Below are positions 45,154 through 53,949 of a stretch of 64,000 nt of DNA, piece after piece. Location: NCBI RefSeq assembly GCF_021739485.1, contig NZ_JAJFNK010000003.1, forward strand, positions 62,001 through 126,000. The letters are read 5' to 3'. The translations under genes and the position numbers were made by a program. Source of the DNA: Alicyclobacillus tolerans. GTDB taxonomy: Bacteria > Bacillota > Bacilli > Alicyclobacillales > Alicyclobacillaceae. Each line of letters starts with the position of its first letter. The stretch's first letter is position 1. Under the pieces are notes generated by a model that saw only the letters and a program-made list of their open reading frames with translations, was not told where the DNA came from and made no database searches.

Positions 45154-46641
45154 ATGGGGATGACCGAAAGGAATGTACCGGCGATCGCGATTTATTGCCG
45201 GGTGTCCACAGACGAGCAGGCGAAAGAAGGGGTGTCCTTAGAGGAACAACAAGAGCGCCTGGCTGCGTACTGCAAAGCGATGGGCTGGAACGATTCAATT
45301 CGCAAGTACGTCGACGACGGTTATTCTGCAAAAAACCTCGACCGACCGGCGTTGCAGCGACTTTTATCCGATGTTCAAAACGGGCGCGTTTCGCGTCTGA
45401 TGGTGACAAAACTCGATCGACTGAGTCGCCGTTTACTGGATTTGCTCACTTTAATCGAACTGTTACAAAAGCACGAGGTCTCCTTTGTCTCCACCAGTGA
45501 GTCGTTTGACACCGAGTCCCCCTCGGGCCGTTTAACCCTTCAGGTCCTGGGAGCAGTGGCCGAATTTGAACGGGAACGGATCCGGGAACGCGTCAGTGAA
45601 AACATGCTGCACGCCGCCAGAAACGGCAAATGGCTCACACAGCATCCTTACGGATACCGGCTCTACAACAAAGAACTGGCCGTATACGAGCCGGAGGCTG
45701 CTGTCGTAAGGAGGGTTTTTGACCTGTTTCAAAACCAGGGGCGGGGCTACTACGCGATTGCAAAACAGTTGAATGACGAACGCATCCCTTCCCGCACGAA
45801 CAAAGCCTGGTCTATCAACACGGTGAAAAAGATGCTGACGAACCCCGTGTATGCTGGCATTTTGACGTGGAACCGGACGGATTCCAGTTCAAAAACCAGG
45901 CAAGTGCGAGATGAAAGCGAGTGGGTCGTGATCTACGACGCCCATCCTTCCATCGTCGACGCATTGACGTGGCAGCAAGTCCAACATGCCATACACAACC
46001 GTAAGGGCCGGTCTTCCCGGGCACAAACCAGCCCGCATTTGCTCAGCGGCTTGCTTCGCTGTGGAATGTGCGGAGCGTCGATGAGCATCAGTTGGTCCGG
46101 ACATCCAAAGCGAAGGCGAGTGTACCGCTGTTCGGCTTACAAAAACCAGGGGACATGCAAAAGTACGGCGTACGACGCGGACACCGTGGAGCTTTGGTTT
46201 AAGCGGGGTTTGGGGAAACTTTTGACCACATTAGACCCACTGGTTTACGACATTGCGATTCCTCCTGTACAAGAACAGCAATTGGCCCGTCTCGCGCAGA
46301 GGGTGAAGGCGGTAAAGGCCCGCTACGCCAGGCAGGTGTCAGCGTACGAAGCCGGTCTGATGGAATTGGAGGACCTAAAGCGCGCTAAGCAGGAAATGGA
46401 GCAGGAGACGGCCAAATACAACCGCCAATTTCAAGCTGTCAGCACGTCGCGGGAGATCGAAAGTCTCACGCGCGAACTGTCGGCGCGGTCGCTGTCCGCA
46501 GTGCAGGCTTTGGACGAATTGCCCTTGGATGTCGCCAAGGCCCGGCTGCAAACGCTGGTCGAACGGGTCATTCTCCATGGGAAGGAGAACTTGGAGATTG
46601 TCATGTCTATGGACTTCGGAAGCACTGAATGCGATTGCTGA
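45154..46641 (+). CDS. Large serine recombinase of element 4
   Basis: 495 residues. Catalytic serine in IAIYCRVSTDEQAKEGVSLE, then DDGYSAKNLDRPALQRLLSDV, VTKLDRLSRRLLDLLTLIELL and AVAEFERERIRERVSENML; recombinase domain (KWLTQHPYGYRLYNKELAVY, NPVYAGILTWNR); zinc ribbon (LLRCGMCGASM ... YRCSAYKNQGTC); C-terminal coiled coil. ATG after AAAGGCGG. It ends 15 bp before the right crossover repeat. Sequence type matches element 2. TATACATT at 45121 is one base off a sigma-E -10, but I see no matching -35. Confidence 0.95.
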   Translation: MGMTERNVPAIAIYCRVSTDEQAKEGVSLEEQQERLAAYCKAMGWNDSIRKYVDDGYSAKNLDRPALQRLLSDVQNGRVSRLMVTKLDRLSRRLLDLLTLIELLQKHEVSFVSTSESFDTESPSGRLTLQVLGAVAEFERERIRERVSENMLHAARNGKWLTQHPYGYRLYNKELAVYEPEAAVVRRVFDLFQNQGRGYYAIAKQLNDERIPSRTNKAWSINTVKKMLTNPVYAGILTWNRTDSSSKTRQVRDESEWVVIYDAHPSIVDALTWQQVQHAIHNRKGRSSRAQTSPHLLSGLLRCGMCGASMSISWSGHPKRRRVYRCSAYKNQGTCKSTAYDADTVELWFKRGLGKLLTTLDPLVYDIAIPPVQEQQLARLAQRVKAVKARYARQVSAYEAGLMELEDLKRAKQEMEQETAKYNRQFQAVSTSREIESLTRELSARSLSAVQALDELPLDVAKARLQTLVERVILHGKENLEIVMSMDFGSTECDC

Positions 46642-46656
46642 ACTGAACACCATTGC

Positions 46657-46673
46657 TGAACGAAGGCTGGGCG
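46657..46673 (+). repeat. Right crossover repeat of element 4
   Basis: TGAACGAAGGCTGGGCG, identical to 37085-37101. SpoVR resumes directly after it with ACGTACTGGCAT (TYWH). Confidence 0.93.
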
Positions 46674-47297
46674 ACGTACTGGCATCTGCGCATTATGCGG
46701 GAACTGGAACTTGACGAATCGGACGCCGTGGAGTTTGCCAAAATGCACTCCGGAGTGGTCTTGCCTTCGAAGACGTCCATTAACCCGTACCACATTGGGT
46801 TGGCCGTCTGGGAAGATATCGAGAAGCGCTGGAACGAACCGACACAGGAGGAGCGCGAAAGGCAAGGACGTGAGCCGGGGCAGGGCAGGGCGAAAATGTT
46901 TGAAGTCCGGGAAATGGAATCCGACGTTTCCTTCCTGCGCAACTACTTGACCAAACAGTTGATTGAGGACCTCGACTTGTATTTGTATCAAAAGGTGGGC
47001 AACGAATGGAGAGTCGTGGAAACCGACTGGGAGAAGGTGCGCGACCACATTTGCGCTTCTCGCGTCAACGGCGGCATTCCTGTCTTATACGTCGAAGACG
47101 GAGACTACAACCGCAACGGAGAGTTGTATCTGCGCCACGCGTATGAGGGAATAGAGCTTGACTTGAAGCACCTCGACAAAACCATGCCTTACCTTTATCA
47201 ACTTTGGGGGCGCCCGTGCCACCTGCAAACGGTTTTAGAAGGGCGCGACGTCGTATTCACGCACGATGGCAAGCGAACCCAACGCAAGTTTCTTTGA
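46674..47297 (+). CDS. spoVR: SpoVR C-terminal segment (segment 2 of 2)
   Basis: 207 codons plus stop giving residues 273-479: TYWHLRIMRELELDESDAVE, INPYHIGLAVWEDIEKRW, MFEVREMESDVSFLRNYLTK, LYVEDGDYNRNGELYLRHAYEG and PYLYQLWGRPCHLQTVLEGRDV. It is colinear with the C-terminal part of Bacillus SpoVR (468 residues). It ends in a strong terminator. An ATG-like start is absent at the junction, so on its own it would not be translated. Confidence 0.95.
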   Translation, partial: TYWHLRIMRELELDESDAVEFAKMHSGVVLPSKTSINPYHIGLAVWEDIEKRWNEPTQEERERQGREPGQGRAKMFEVREMESDVSFLRNYLTKQLIEDLDLYLYQKVGNEWRVVETDWEKVRDHICASRVNGGIPVLYVEDGDYNRNGELYLRHAYEGIELDLKHLDKTMPYLYQLWGRPCHLQTVLEGRDVVFTHDGKRTQRKFL

Positions 47298-47371
47298 GAA
47301 TTTAATCCACACCATACGCTTTGCGGGCTGATTTCCGCCTCAAATACAAAAGCTTGTGATTTACGAGGCCC

Positions 47372-47397
47372 CCCTGCAGCCCTGCAGGGCTTTTTTT
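47372..47397 (+). terminator. Terminator of the prkA-yhbH-spoVR operon
   Basis: CCCTGCAG/CTGCAGGG stem directly followed by CTTTTTTT, 75 bp after the spoVR stop. Confidence 0.9.
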
Positions 47398-47482
47398 GTT
47401 GAGCGTTCAGCGACTACGCCAGACCGATTGGATCGGTTTGCCGCTGTAATACACCTCGATGAATTCGACTCCCCACATCCTT

Positions 47483-48505
47483 TTAGTGGGCTTCAAGAAC
47501 CAGCAGCGTATCCCCTGGCTGTAGTGTGGGGTCGCGTCGAACCCCCATAATCACTTCGTTGTTTTGCACGAGGCCAAGGACGTAACCGGGATATGAACTC
47601 CGCAGCATACTTAAGGTCTTCCCGACAAAGCTGGCGTCCATTTTCACCTCGGAAATTATAAATTCTTCAGAGTTTACCAAGTGAAGCAACAGGTCGGCCG
47701 CGTGTGGAGCTTGCAGGCTTTTAGCCAGTGTGTTGCCAAGCAATTCGTTCCACAGCACGGTATTCTCGACCCCGATGGCTTTCAGTGCACGCGCAGCGAG
47801 TGTCGATTTCGTACTGACGGTGACCTTCAACTGAGGTGCTGCTTCCTTCAAGGCGATCGCAATCTCTAAGATTTCACCGTCTTTTGCCCCTGTAATTAAC
47901 GCGTGACGGGCGGATTGTGGTTTGACCCGCGCCAAAACGGAAGGGTCTCGCGGGTCCCCTTTGACGTAAGAAACACTTGGCGGAATTTTCGCGGGATCCA
48001 TTTCTTCGGAAACGACGACAATGTGGACGGATCCCTTTAAAGAGTCCACGACGCCGAGAATTTCGTCTCCGTTTCCAAGTAAAATAACGTGATCTCGCAA
48101 TGGCCCGGACATGACCATCCCCATCAGCCTCCTCATCTTAGTTTCTGCAAAATTGGCGGCCAACACAGAAAAGAGTGTTCCAAACAGTGGAATGGTTGTT
48201 ACCATCACTCCCACCGCGATAATCCGGCCAGCAGGAGTGCTCGGCGAAACATCTCCATAACCTACTGTGGTCGCGGTGGTTACGGCCCAATATAAAGCAG
48301 TCCATATCGACTTGTGTTCAAAATGTGCAAATAAGAGAGCACCGGCGAGAATGCAAAGCACTGCAGCAACCGCGATATACCCAGTGGTTTTTCGACTAAT
48401 GGCATGCAGTAGTTTTGAAAATAACACAAACACTAAGCCTGCACCCTTCCTGCGCATCATAGCTTTTTGACGGTAAGAATCAATATGAAAAGAATCAAAT
48501 GGCAA
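47483..48505 (-). CDS. Potassium channel with RCK (TrkA-N/TrkA-C) domains
   Basis: 340 residues: an N-terminal membrane helix, the selectivity filter TTATTVGYGDVSP, a second membrane helix (IIAVGVMVTTIPLFGTLFSVLAANF), then a TrkA-N nucleotide-binding domain (HVILLGNGDEILGVVDSLKG, YVKGDPRDPSVLARV) and a TrkA-C domain to the end. It is a two-helix ligand-gated potassium channel of the MthK/YugO kind. The start is uncertain: the TTG at 48505 follows GGGAG, and an ATG at 48460 would remove 15 residues. Confidence 0.92.
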   Translation of the reverse strand: MPFDSFHIDSYRQKAMMRRKGAGLVFVLFSKLLHAISRKTTGYIAVAAVLCILAGALLFAHFEHKSIWTALYWAVTTATTVGYGDVSPSTPAGRIIAVGVMVTTIPLFGTLFSVLAANFAETKMRRLMGMVMSGPLRDHVILLGNGDEILGVVDSLKGSVHIVVVSEEMDPAKIPPSVSYVKGDPRDPSVLARVKPQSARHALITGAKDGEILEIAIALKEAAPQLKVTVSTKSTLAARALKAIGVENTVLWNELLGNTLAKSLQAPHAADLLLHLVNSEEFIISEVKMDASFVGKTLSMLRSSYPGYVLGLVQNNEVIMGVRRDPTLQPGDTLLVLEAH

Positions 48506-48667
48506 CTGCTAGATACTCCCAATTTAAAATTTTGAAAGAATTTTTGCAAATATGGTCGAAAAGCCTTGATTTGCAATGTAGATTCAGCAGACCGCGTGGA
48601 GGGTTGCTCAACGTCGAGCGATACTTTACGATTTGTGTAGTAAATTCATTTGTCTGGAGGCTGTACG

Positions 48668-49852
48668 ATGACATACGATTTTGATCGCGTCGTTGAGCGC
48701 ACAGGTACAGATTCATCCAAGTGGGACGGTTTGAAGACCCGGTTCGGTGTCGATGCGGCTATTCCCATGTGGGTTGCGGACATGGACTTCCCATCGCCTC
48801 AACCTGTGATTGACGCTCTTACCCGTCGCGCTGAACACGGCGTGTACGGCTATACACTGCGTGCAGATGCATACTATCAAGCGATTGAGGGTTGGATGCA
48901 AAAAAGACACCAGTGGAATGTGGAGCGGGATTGGCTCATGCACAGCCCGGGTGTGGTATCAGCCATTGCAATGATTGTCGATTCCTACACACAGCCTGGG
49001 GATAAGGTGCTCGTGCAACCGCCGGTGTACTATCCATTCATGCGGGTCGTAAATAACCTCGACCGGCAAATTGTCAATAATCCGCTGAAATATGAAAACG
49101 GTACATACAACATGGATTTTGAAGACTTGGCCGACAAACTGGACGACCCGGATGTGAAACTGCTCATTTTGTGCAGCCCGCACAACCCCGTGGGCCGGGT
49201 TTGGACCCGGGAGGAACTGACGCATTTGGGGAATTTGTGCCTGGAAAAGGGCGTCTTGGTTGTCTCGGACGAGATTCACTCAGACTTGGTGTACAAAATG
49301 TACACCCACGTTCCTTTTGCCTCGATCTCAAACGAGTTTGCCGACAACTCGCTGACTTGTATTGCCCCGAGCAAGACGTTCAATTTAGCCGGGCTGCAAA
49401 CGTCGGTGGTCATCATCCCGAATGAAGACCTGCGGGAAAAGTATAAAAAGACCCTTGGCCGCTACTCCCTCGGAGGTGCAAACATTTTTGGAACGGCTGC
49501 ACTCACCGCGGCGTACACGCACGGGGAAGAATGGCTCGATCAACTGTTGGACTACCTGGAAGGGAACCTCGCCCTCGTTACAGCCTACATGGAGCACAAC
49601 ATTCCGGCCGTGAAGGTTGTTCAACCGCAGGGAACGTACTTGGTATGGTTGGATTTTCAGGAGTTGGGTTTGGACAACGAAGCGCTCGATCAGTTCGTTT
49701 TACACAAAGCCGGTATTGCGCTGGATGAAGGGCACATCTTTGGCCCCGGGGGAGAAGGCTTTCAGCGGATCAACATTGCGTGCCCGCGTTCTGTCCTGGT
49801 GAAGGCCTTGGACCAATTGGCTTTGGCTGTCAGGGAATTTTCAAATCAATAG
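48668..49852 (+). CDS. PatB/MalY-type PLP-dependent C-S lyase or aminotransferase
   Basis: 394 residues, fold type I. MWVADMDFPSPQPVIDAL near the N-terminus, LCSPHNPVGRVWTREEL, the PLP lysine in IAPSKTFNLAGLQTS, and RINIACPRSVL at the end are diagnostic of the MalY/PatB cystathionine beta-lyase subgroup. It probably cleaves cystathionine or cysteine conjugates to release thiols. The ATG at 48668 follows TGGAGG. The gene stands alone. Confidence 0.9.
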   Translation: MTYDFDRVVERTGTDSSKWDGLKTRFGVDAAIPMWVADMDFPSPQPVIDALTRRAEHGVYGYTLRADAYYQAIEGWMQKRHQWNVERDWLMHSPGVVSAIAMIVDSYTQPGDKVLVQPPVYYPFMRVVNNLDRQIVNNPLKYENGTYNMDFEDLADKLDDPDVKLLILCSPHNPVGRVWTREELTHLGNLCLEKGVLVVSDEIHSDLVYKMYTHVPFASISNEFADNSLTCIAPSKTFNLAGLQTSVVIIPNEDLREKYKKTLGRYSLGGANIFGTAALTAAYTHGEEWLDQLLDYLEGNLALVTAYMEHNIPAVKVVQPQGTYLVWLDFQELGLDNEALDQFVLHKAGIALDEGHIFGPGGEGFQRINIACPRSVLVKALDQLALAVREFSNQ

Positions 49853-50056
49853 GTGTAAGGCCCAAATTCGCAAGGCCGGCTGAGCAGTGCAGGCTGGCTG
49901 TCGTTTTCTCGACAGGTGTTTCAGGAGTTTGCGGCAGGTTGTCCCCTTTTGACAACGAATACTAAGGATATTGTCAAACGAATGGTTGCTTGCAACAACC
50001 TGTTGTGTGCCGGGAGTTGTGAGGACGCACGCAACTTGGAGAGGAGTGCATGTCGC

Positions 50057-51196
50057 ATGAAAACCCGCTCTGCTGTACTGCGTGAAATGGAACTACCTCG
50101 TCCTTTTGCACAAAGCCAGCCATTGCACATTGAAACACTAGACCTCGATGCGCCCGGCTTTGGGGAAGTGTTGGTGAACGTGAAGGCTGCCGGACTTTGT
50201 CATTCAGACCTGTCCGTCATAAACGGGAGCCGTCCCCGCCCTATGCCAATGGCACTTGGGCACGAGGCCGCCGGAGTGGTCGTGGAGGTCGGGCCGGGGG
50301 TGAGTGACCTTGCGCCTGGCGATCACGTCGTTTGTGCATTTGTTCCCAGCTGTGGGCACTGCCTGCCTTGCCAGGAAGGCCGTCCTGCTTTGTGTGAGCC
50401 CGGTGCGGCGGCAAACAACGCCGGAACCCTGCTCAGCGGGGCGCACCGGTTGCACATGCACGGAGAGACGGTGCATCACCACCTAGGGGTGTCGGGGTTT
50501 GCAGACTATGCCGTGATGGCCCGCAATTCGTTGGTCAAGGTCGACAAAGAAGTGCCGTTTGACGAAGTGGCGCTGTTTGGATGCGCTGTGATGACGGGCG
50601 TGGGGGCCGTCGTGAATACCGCTCGCATTCAACCCGGCAGCACAGTAGCCGTTGTCGGACTCGGCGGCGTCGGATTGAGCGCCTTGTTGGGGGCTCGGGT
50701 CGCCGGAGCGCTCCGAATTGTCGCCATCGACATCAATCCGGCCAAATTGCAATTGGCTCGTGAGCTCGGGGCGACAGATGCGTTTGACTCGCGCGATCCC
50801 GACGTCGTTGCGGCGGTTAAGAGCGCGACTGGCGGTGGAGTAGACTACGCGTTTGAGACGGCTGGCGCCGTCAAGGCCATGGACGTCGCGTATCAAGTGA
50901 CTAAGCGCGGCGGAACGACCGTCACTACCGGTCTGCCTGACCCGAGTCACCATTTCTCGTTTCCGCAGGTCACGCTGACGGCCGAGGAACGCACCGTCAA
51001 GGGGTCCTATGTCGGCAGCTGCGTCCCTTCCCGCGACATTCCTCGTTTCATTGAACTGTATAAGCAAGGCCGCCTGCCGGTGGATAAACTCTTGACGGAT
51101 CGATTAGCCTTAGAAAATATCAACCAAGGCTTTGACCGTCTAGACCGGGGCGAAGCATCGCGGCTCGTCGTGGTTATGGACAAACAGCCGGTTTGA
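50057..51196 (+). CDS. Zinc-dependent alcohol dehydrogenase (class III-like)
   Basis: 379 residues. Catalytic zinc ligands in AAGLCHSD and GHEAAGVVVEVG, structural-zinc loop CGHCLPCQEGRPALC, and Rossmann motif VAVVGLGGVGLSALLGARVAG. The loop carries only three obvious close Cys before the fourth in ALC, as expected. It oxidises an alcohol with NAD. ATG after GGAGAGGAG. The aldehyde dehydrogenase 45 bp downstream suggests a two-step alcohol-to-acid route. Confidence 0.9.
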   Translation: MKTRSAVLREMELPRPFAQSQPLHIETLDLDAPGFGEVLVNVKAAGLCHSDLSVINGSRPRPMPMALGHEAAGVVVEVGPGVSDLAPGDHVVCAFVPSCGHCLPCQEGRPALCEPGAAANNAGTLLSGAHRLHMHGETVHHHLGVSGFADYAVMARNSLVKVDKEVPFDEVALFGCAVMTGVGAVVNTARIQPGSTVAVVGLGGVGLSALLGARVAGALRIVAIDINPAKLQLARELGATDAFDSRDPDVVAAVKSATGGGVDYAFETAGAVKAMDVAYQVTKRGGTTVTTGLPDPSHHFSFPQVTLTAEERTVKGSYVGSCVPSRDIPRFIELYKQGRLPVDKLLTDRLALENINQGFDRLDRGEASRLVVVMDKQPV

Positions 51197-51241
51197 TTTT
51201 CGGCTTGATGTTTCGATGGCAAAAAAATTGAGGAACTAGAG

Positions 51242-52696
51242 GTGTGGGAATTGGCGGATAGGTATCAGTTGTTTGTCGGCGGCGAATGGAAGGATGCCGC
51301 ATCTGGAGAGCGTTTCGACGTCATCAACCCGGCGACGGAAGAAGTCGTCGCCACAGTGCCGAATGCTGGGCCCAAGGATATTCAAGAAGCCATTGACAAG
51401 GCCGCTGCGGCGCAGGTTGCTTGGGCGGAAACAGTTGCCGCAGAACGCGGCAAGATACTAAGCCGGGCGGCTGCATTAATGCACGAGCGCGTGGAGGACT
51501 TGGCGCGAGTGATGACCCTTGAAGAGGGCAAACCTCTGGCCGAATCGCGCGGAGAAATTGCTTACGCGGCTTCGTTTTTGGAGTGGTTTGCAGAGGAGGG
51601 CCGGCGCATCTACGGGGATACGATTCCATCGAGTTCTCCCAACAAGCGCATTCTGGTGCTGAAACGTCCTGTCGGCGTAACTGCGGCCATTACGCCGTGG
51701 AACTTTCCGGCAGCCATGATTACCCGCAAGCTCGGACCCGCATTAGCGGCGGGATGTACGATGGTGATTAAACCATCGGAACTGACGCCGCTGTCCGCGT
51801 TGGAAATCGCAAAAATCCTGGAAGAGGCGGGCTTGCCCAAGGGGGTCGTATCTGTGGTGGTCGGTACGGACGCTCCCGCCATTGGCCAGGAAATTATGCG
51901 CGATTTCAGGGTCCGCAAAGTTTCCTTTACGGGTTCTACAGAGGTAGGCAAAATCCTCATGCGCCAAGCAGCGGACACCATGAAGAAGGTGTCGTTTGAG
52001 CTGGGCGGACACGCTCCGTTTATCGTTTTTGGCGACGCGGACATCGATGCGGCCGTGGAAAACGCCGTAGCCTCCAAAATGCGGGGGATGGGAGAAACTT
52101 GCGTCTCGGCAAACCGGATCTACGTGCAGCGCAGCGTGGTCGAGGAATTTACCGCCAAGATGTCGGAACGGCTTGGAAGAATGCAGGTGGGCAACGGTCT
52201 TGAGGAAGGTATTACTGTCGGTCCGCTGATTGAACCCGCCGCCGTGGAAAAAGTCGATCGCCACGTGCAAGACGCTGTGGCCAAAGGAGCCACCATCGTC
52301 CTTGGCGGGCAGCGGCCGGCTGCCAGCAAAGGGTACTTTTATGCGCCAACCGTCATTAGCGGCGTGAACGAAAAGATGCTGGTGATGCAGGAAGAGACGT
52401 TCGGTCCTGTCGCTGCCATCGTGCCTTTTGACGACGAGGACGAGGTGATTGCCAAAGCCAACAACACGCGCTACGGACTTGCTGCTTATTACTTTACACG
52501 AGATATTGGGCGGGTGTTCCGCTTAGCCGAGCAATTGGAATACGGGATTCTGGGCGCCAACGACGGAATGCCGTCTACCGCCCAAGCGCCGTTTGGAGGC
52601 GTCAAGGAATCCGGTTTGGGCCGTGAGGGAAGCAAGTACGGCATCGAGGAGTATGTGGACATTAAATACATCTCCCTTGGCGGAATCCAAAAGTAG
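51242..52696 (+). CDS. NAD(P)-dependent aldehyde dehydrogenase (succinate-semialdehyde type)
   Basis: 484 residues. ITPWNFPAAMITRKLGPALAAG, the general base in VSFELGGHAPFIVF, the catalytic Cys in MGETCVSANRIYVQ and the late EETFGPVAAIVPF are all conserved. The pattern is closest to the GabD/betaine-aldehyde-like group. GTG start eight bases after GAGG. Likely co-transcribed with the alcohol dehydrogenase and ends at a strong terminator. The substrate is not fixed by sequence. Confidence 0.93.
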   Translation: MWELADRYQLFVGGEWKDAASGERFDVINPATEEVVATVPNAGPKDIQEAIDKAAAAQVAWAETVAAERGKILSRAAALMHERVEDLARVMTLEEGKPLAESRGEIAYAASFLEWFAEEGRRIYGDTIPSSSPNKRILVLKRPVGVTAAITPWNFPAAMITRKLGPALAAGCTMVIKPSELTPLSALEIAKILEEAGLPKGVVSVVVGTDAPAIGQEIMRDFRVRKVSFTGSTEVGKILMRQAADTMKKVSFELGGHAPFIVFGDADIDAAVENAVASKMRGMGETCVSANRIYVQRSVVEEFTAKMSERLGRMQVGNGLEEGITVGPLIEPAAVEKVDRHVQDAVAKGATIVLGGQRPAASKGYFYAPTVISGVNEKMLVMQEETFGPVAAIVPFDDEDEVIAKANNTRYGLAAYYFTRDIGRVFRLAEQLEYGILGANDGMPSTAQAPFGGVKESGLGREGSKYGIEEYVDIKYISLGGIQK

Positions 52697-52783
52697 GTTT
52701 TCCTGACTCCTGTTTCTCGTCGAGGAGGTGCGGGCTTGTCGGAGGCAAACCCGTTTCGCATCGGATAACAACTTGACCCATAG

Positions 52784-52825
52784 AACTCGGGCCCTTCCCA
52801 GCAAAACATGGGAAGGGCCCGAGTT
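52784..52825. terminator. Bidirectional terminator hairpin
   Basis: A perfect 16-bp inverted repeat (AACTCGGGCCCTTCCC/GGGAAGGGCCCGAGTT) with a loop of about 10 bases between the converging aldehyde dehydrogenase and YabE-like genes. Flanks are only weakly T-rich. Confidence 0.8.
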
Positions 52826-52861
52826 GGTTGAAGTCTCGTTGCAGGGCCCTCACAGCTGTCT

Positions 52862-53854
52862 TCAGTTCACGATATAGATGGTGATGGTTCGGCGGCCCCA
52901 TTCCAATGCCTGCTGTTCGGTCGCCATGCAGATGTCGATCCGGTTCCCGATAATCGCGCCGCCTGTATCTTCCGCATGTTCGATGCCAACGCCCGGAATG
53001 TAGACTTTTGAGCCCAGGGGGATGACGGATGGGTCTACGGCGATGACTCCCGGTTGTGCGGACCATCCTGTAGCGGTCGTCCCACCGGCTACGTACGCGG
53101 TTGCGACGACGGTAATTTCCCGCATCCCCGTGCTCGGCACAACCGGGGCACTTGCAGCTCGTCCCGATAGTTCCATCGGTTTCGGCAGCGGGCGGGGTCT
53201 GGTACCGATTTGAATGACTTCGTTGACGGGCGGTTTCACAATCTGCTGGTGTACTGTTTCACTGGTCTTTCTACCATTGACGTAAACCTGCATGATGCTC
53301 GTTTTCCGCAACCCTTCCACACCGTGCGTCAGTGTGCGCCTCTCTCCGACATACAAAGCATCGGATGACTGATGTATGGTCTGGAATGGTATTCGTTGTG
53401 TTTTTGTAGACAGGGACTTATGAACATTGGTAATTTTCACTGTCTCTCCATCGTGCAGGGAACTGTTGAGCGGTTCACTGACGATGTCGTTGGGTCCCAG
53501 CGTAAATCCTTCATTTTGAAACATCTGCTTGAGTGTTTGTGCGTAGGTTTGGACCGTATAGGGTTTGCCGCCGTCAATGACATTCACGTGAACCGGGCTT
53601 TGGATGAAGATGGTCATCCCATCCGCCACCGGCGCTGACAGACTCGGGTACACGCGTTCCTCGGTGTTGACGCCAATGTTTTGTGCTTTGAGAAAGGATC
53701 CTACCGTGCCCGAACTAAAACCGCGTATGACCTTGCGTTGACCGTTATTGATCAGCGAAACGGTTTTCTCGCTTGCCCCAATAGCTCCTGAAGTCCCGAT
53801 GGCTGCCACAACGGCTGCAGATACATACAAGGTCTTGGACCTTGGTATTCGCAC
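52862..53854 (-). CDS. YabE-like secreted protein (DUF348-G5-3D)
   Basis: 330 residues: N-terminal signal anchor (TLYVSAAVVAAIGTSGAIGA), two DUF348 repeats (VSLINNGQRKVIRGFSSGTV; VNVIDGGKPYTVQTYAQTL), a G5 domain (RIPFQTIHQSSDALYVGERR...GLRKTSIMQVYVNGRKTSE) and a C-terminal 3D domain with its three Asp (IAVDPSVIPLGSKVYI, EDTGGAI, NRIDICMAT). This is the Bacillus YabE/Rpf-like cell-wall lytic architecture. GTG start after GAGGTG. Confidence 0.92.
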   Translation of the reverse strand: MRIPRSKTLYVSAAVVAAIGTSGAIGASEKTVSLINNGQRKVIRGFSSGTVGSFLKAQNIGVNTEERVYPSLSAPVADGMTIFIQSPVHVNVIDGGKPYTVQTYAQTLKQMFQNEGFTLGPNDIVSEPLNSSLHDGETVKITNVHKSLSTKTQRIPFQTIHQSSDALYVGERRTLTHGVEGLRKTSIMQVYVNGRKTSETVHQQIVKPPVNEVIQIGTRPRPLPKPMELSGRAASAPVVPSTGMREITVVATAYVAGGTTATGWSAQPGVIAVDPSVIPLGSKVYIPGVGIEHAEDTGGAIIGNRIDICMATEQQALEWGRRTITIYIVN

Positions 53855-53949
53855 TCCATCACCTCTGTTTCCATGATCCGCGCTATATGCAGATGAGGGT
53901 CAATGCGCTAAGTGCCGCCATGCTCCATGTATATTAGTTGTTTCGCAAC

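Larger units (their letters stand above)
37102..46673. mobile_element. Intervening element 4 (9,572 bp) in spoVR
   Basis: Cargo: LysR regulator, fused Fe-S/NrfD subunit, molybdopterin oxidoreductase, selenocysteine SelD, a small minus-strand gene, and a serine recombinase at the right end. Flanked by a perfect 17-bp direct repeat, one copy of which would remain after excision and restore spoVR exactly. No phage genes. Confidence 0.93.
15932..47297 (+). other. prkA-yhbH-spoVR sporulation operon split into seven segments by four intervening elements
   Basis: Host segments in order: prkA 15932-16797 and 22794-23826; yhbH 23877-24533, 32866-33210 and 36134-36289; spoVR 36286-37101 and 46674-47297. 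Joined, they give proteins of 632, 385 and 479 residues, close to the B. subtilis lengths, with all frames intact and the yhbH stop overlapping the spoVR start (ATGA). The restored operon is 4,543 bp; the removed DNA totals 26,823 bp. Each gap contains a serine recombinase gene near one end. Excision itself is inferred. Confidence 0.92.

Noticed and set aside
16798-46673. Introns or inteins instead of DNA elements
   Set aside because: There is no reverse transcriptase, maturase, homing endonuclease or intein splicing motif; each gap has stops and many complete genes, plus a serine recombinase.
16798-46673. Prophages
   Set aside because: No capsid, tail, terminase, portal, holin or replication genes are present in any element.
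15932-47297. The split genes as simple pseudogenes or an assembly chimera
   Set aside because: All seven segments are colinear, undamaged and rejoin exactly in frame at four recombinase-bounded points. Random decay or misassembly would not give this four times.
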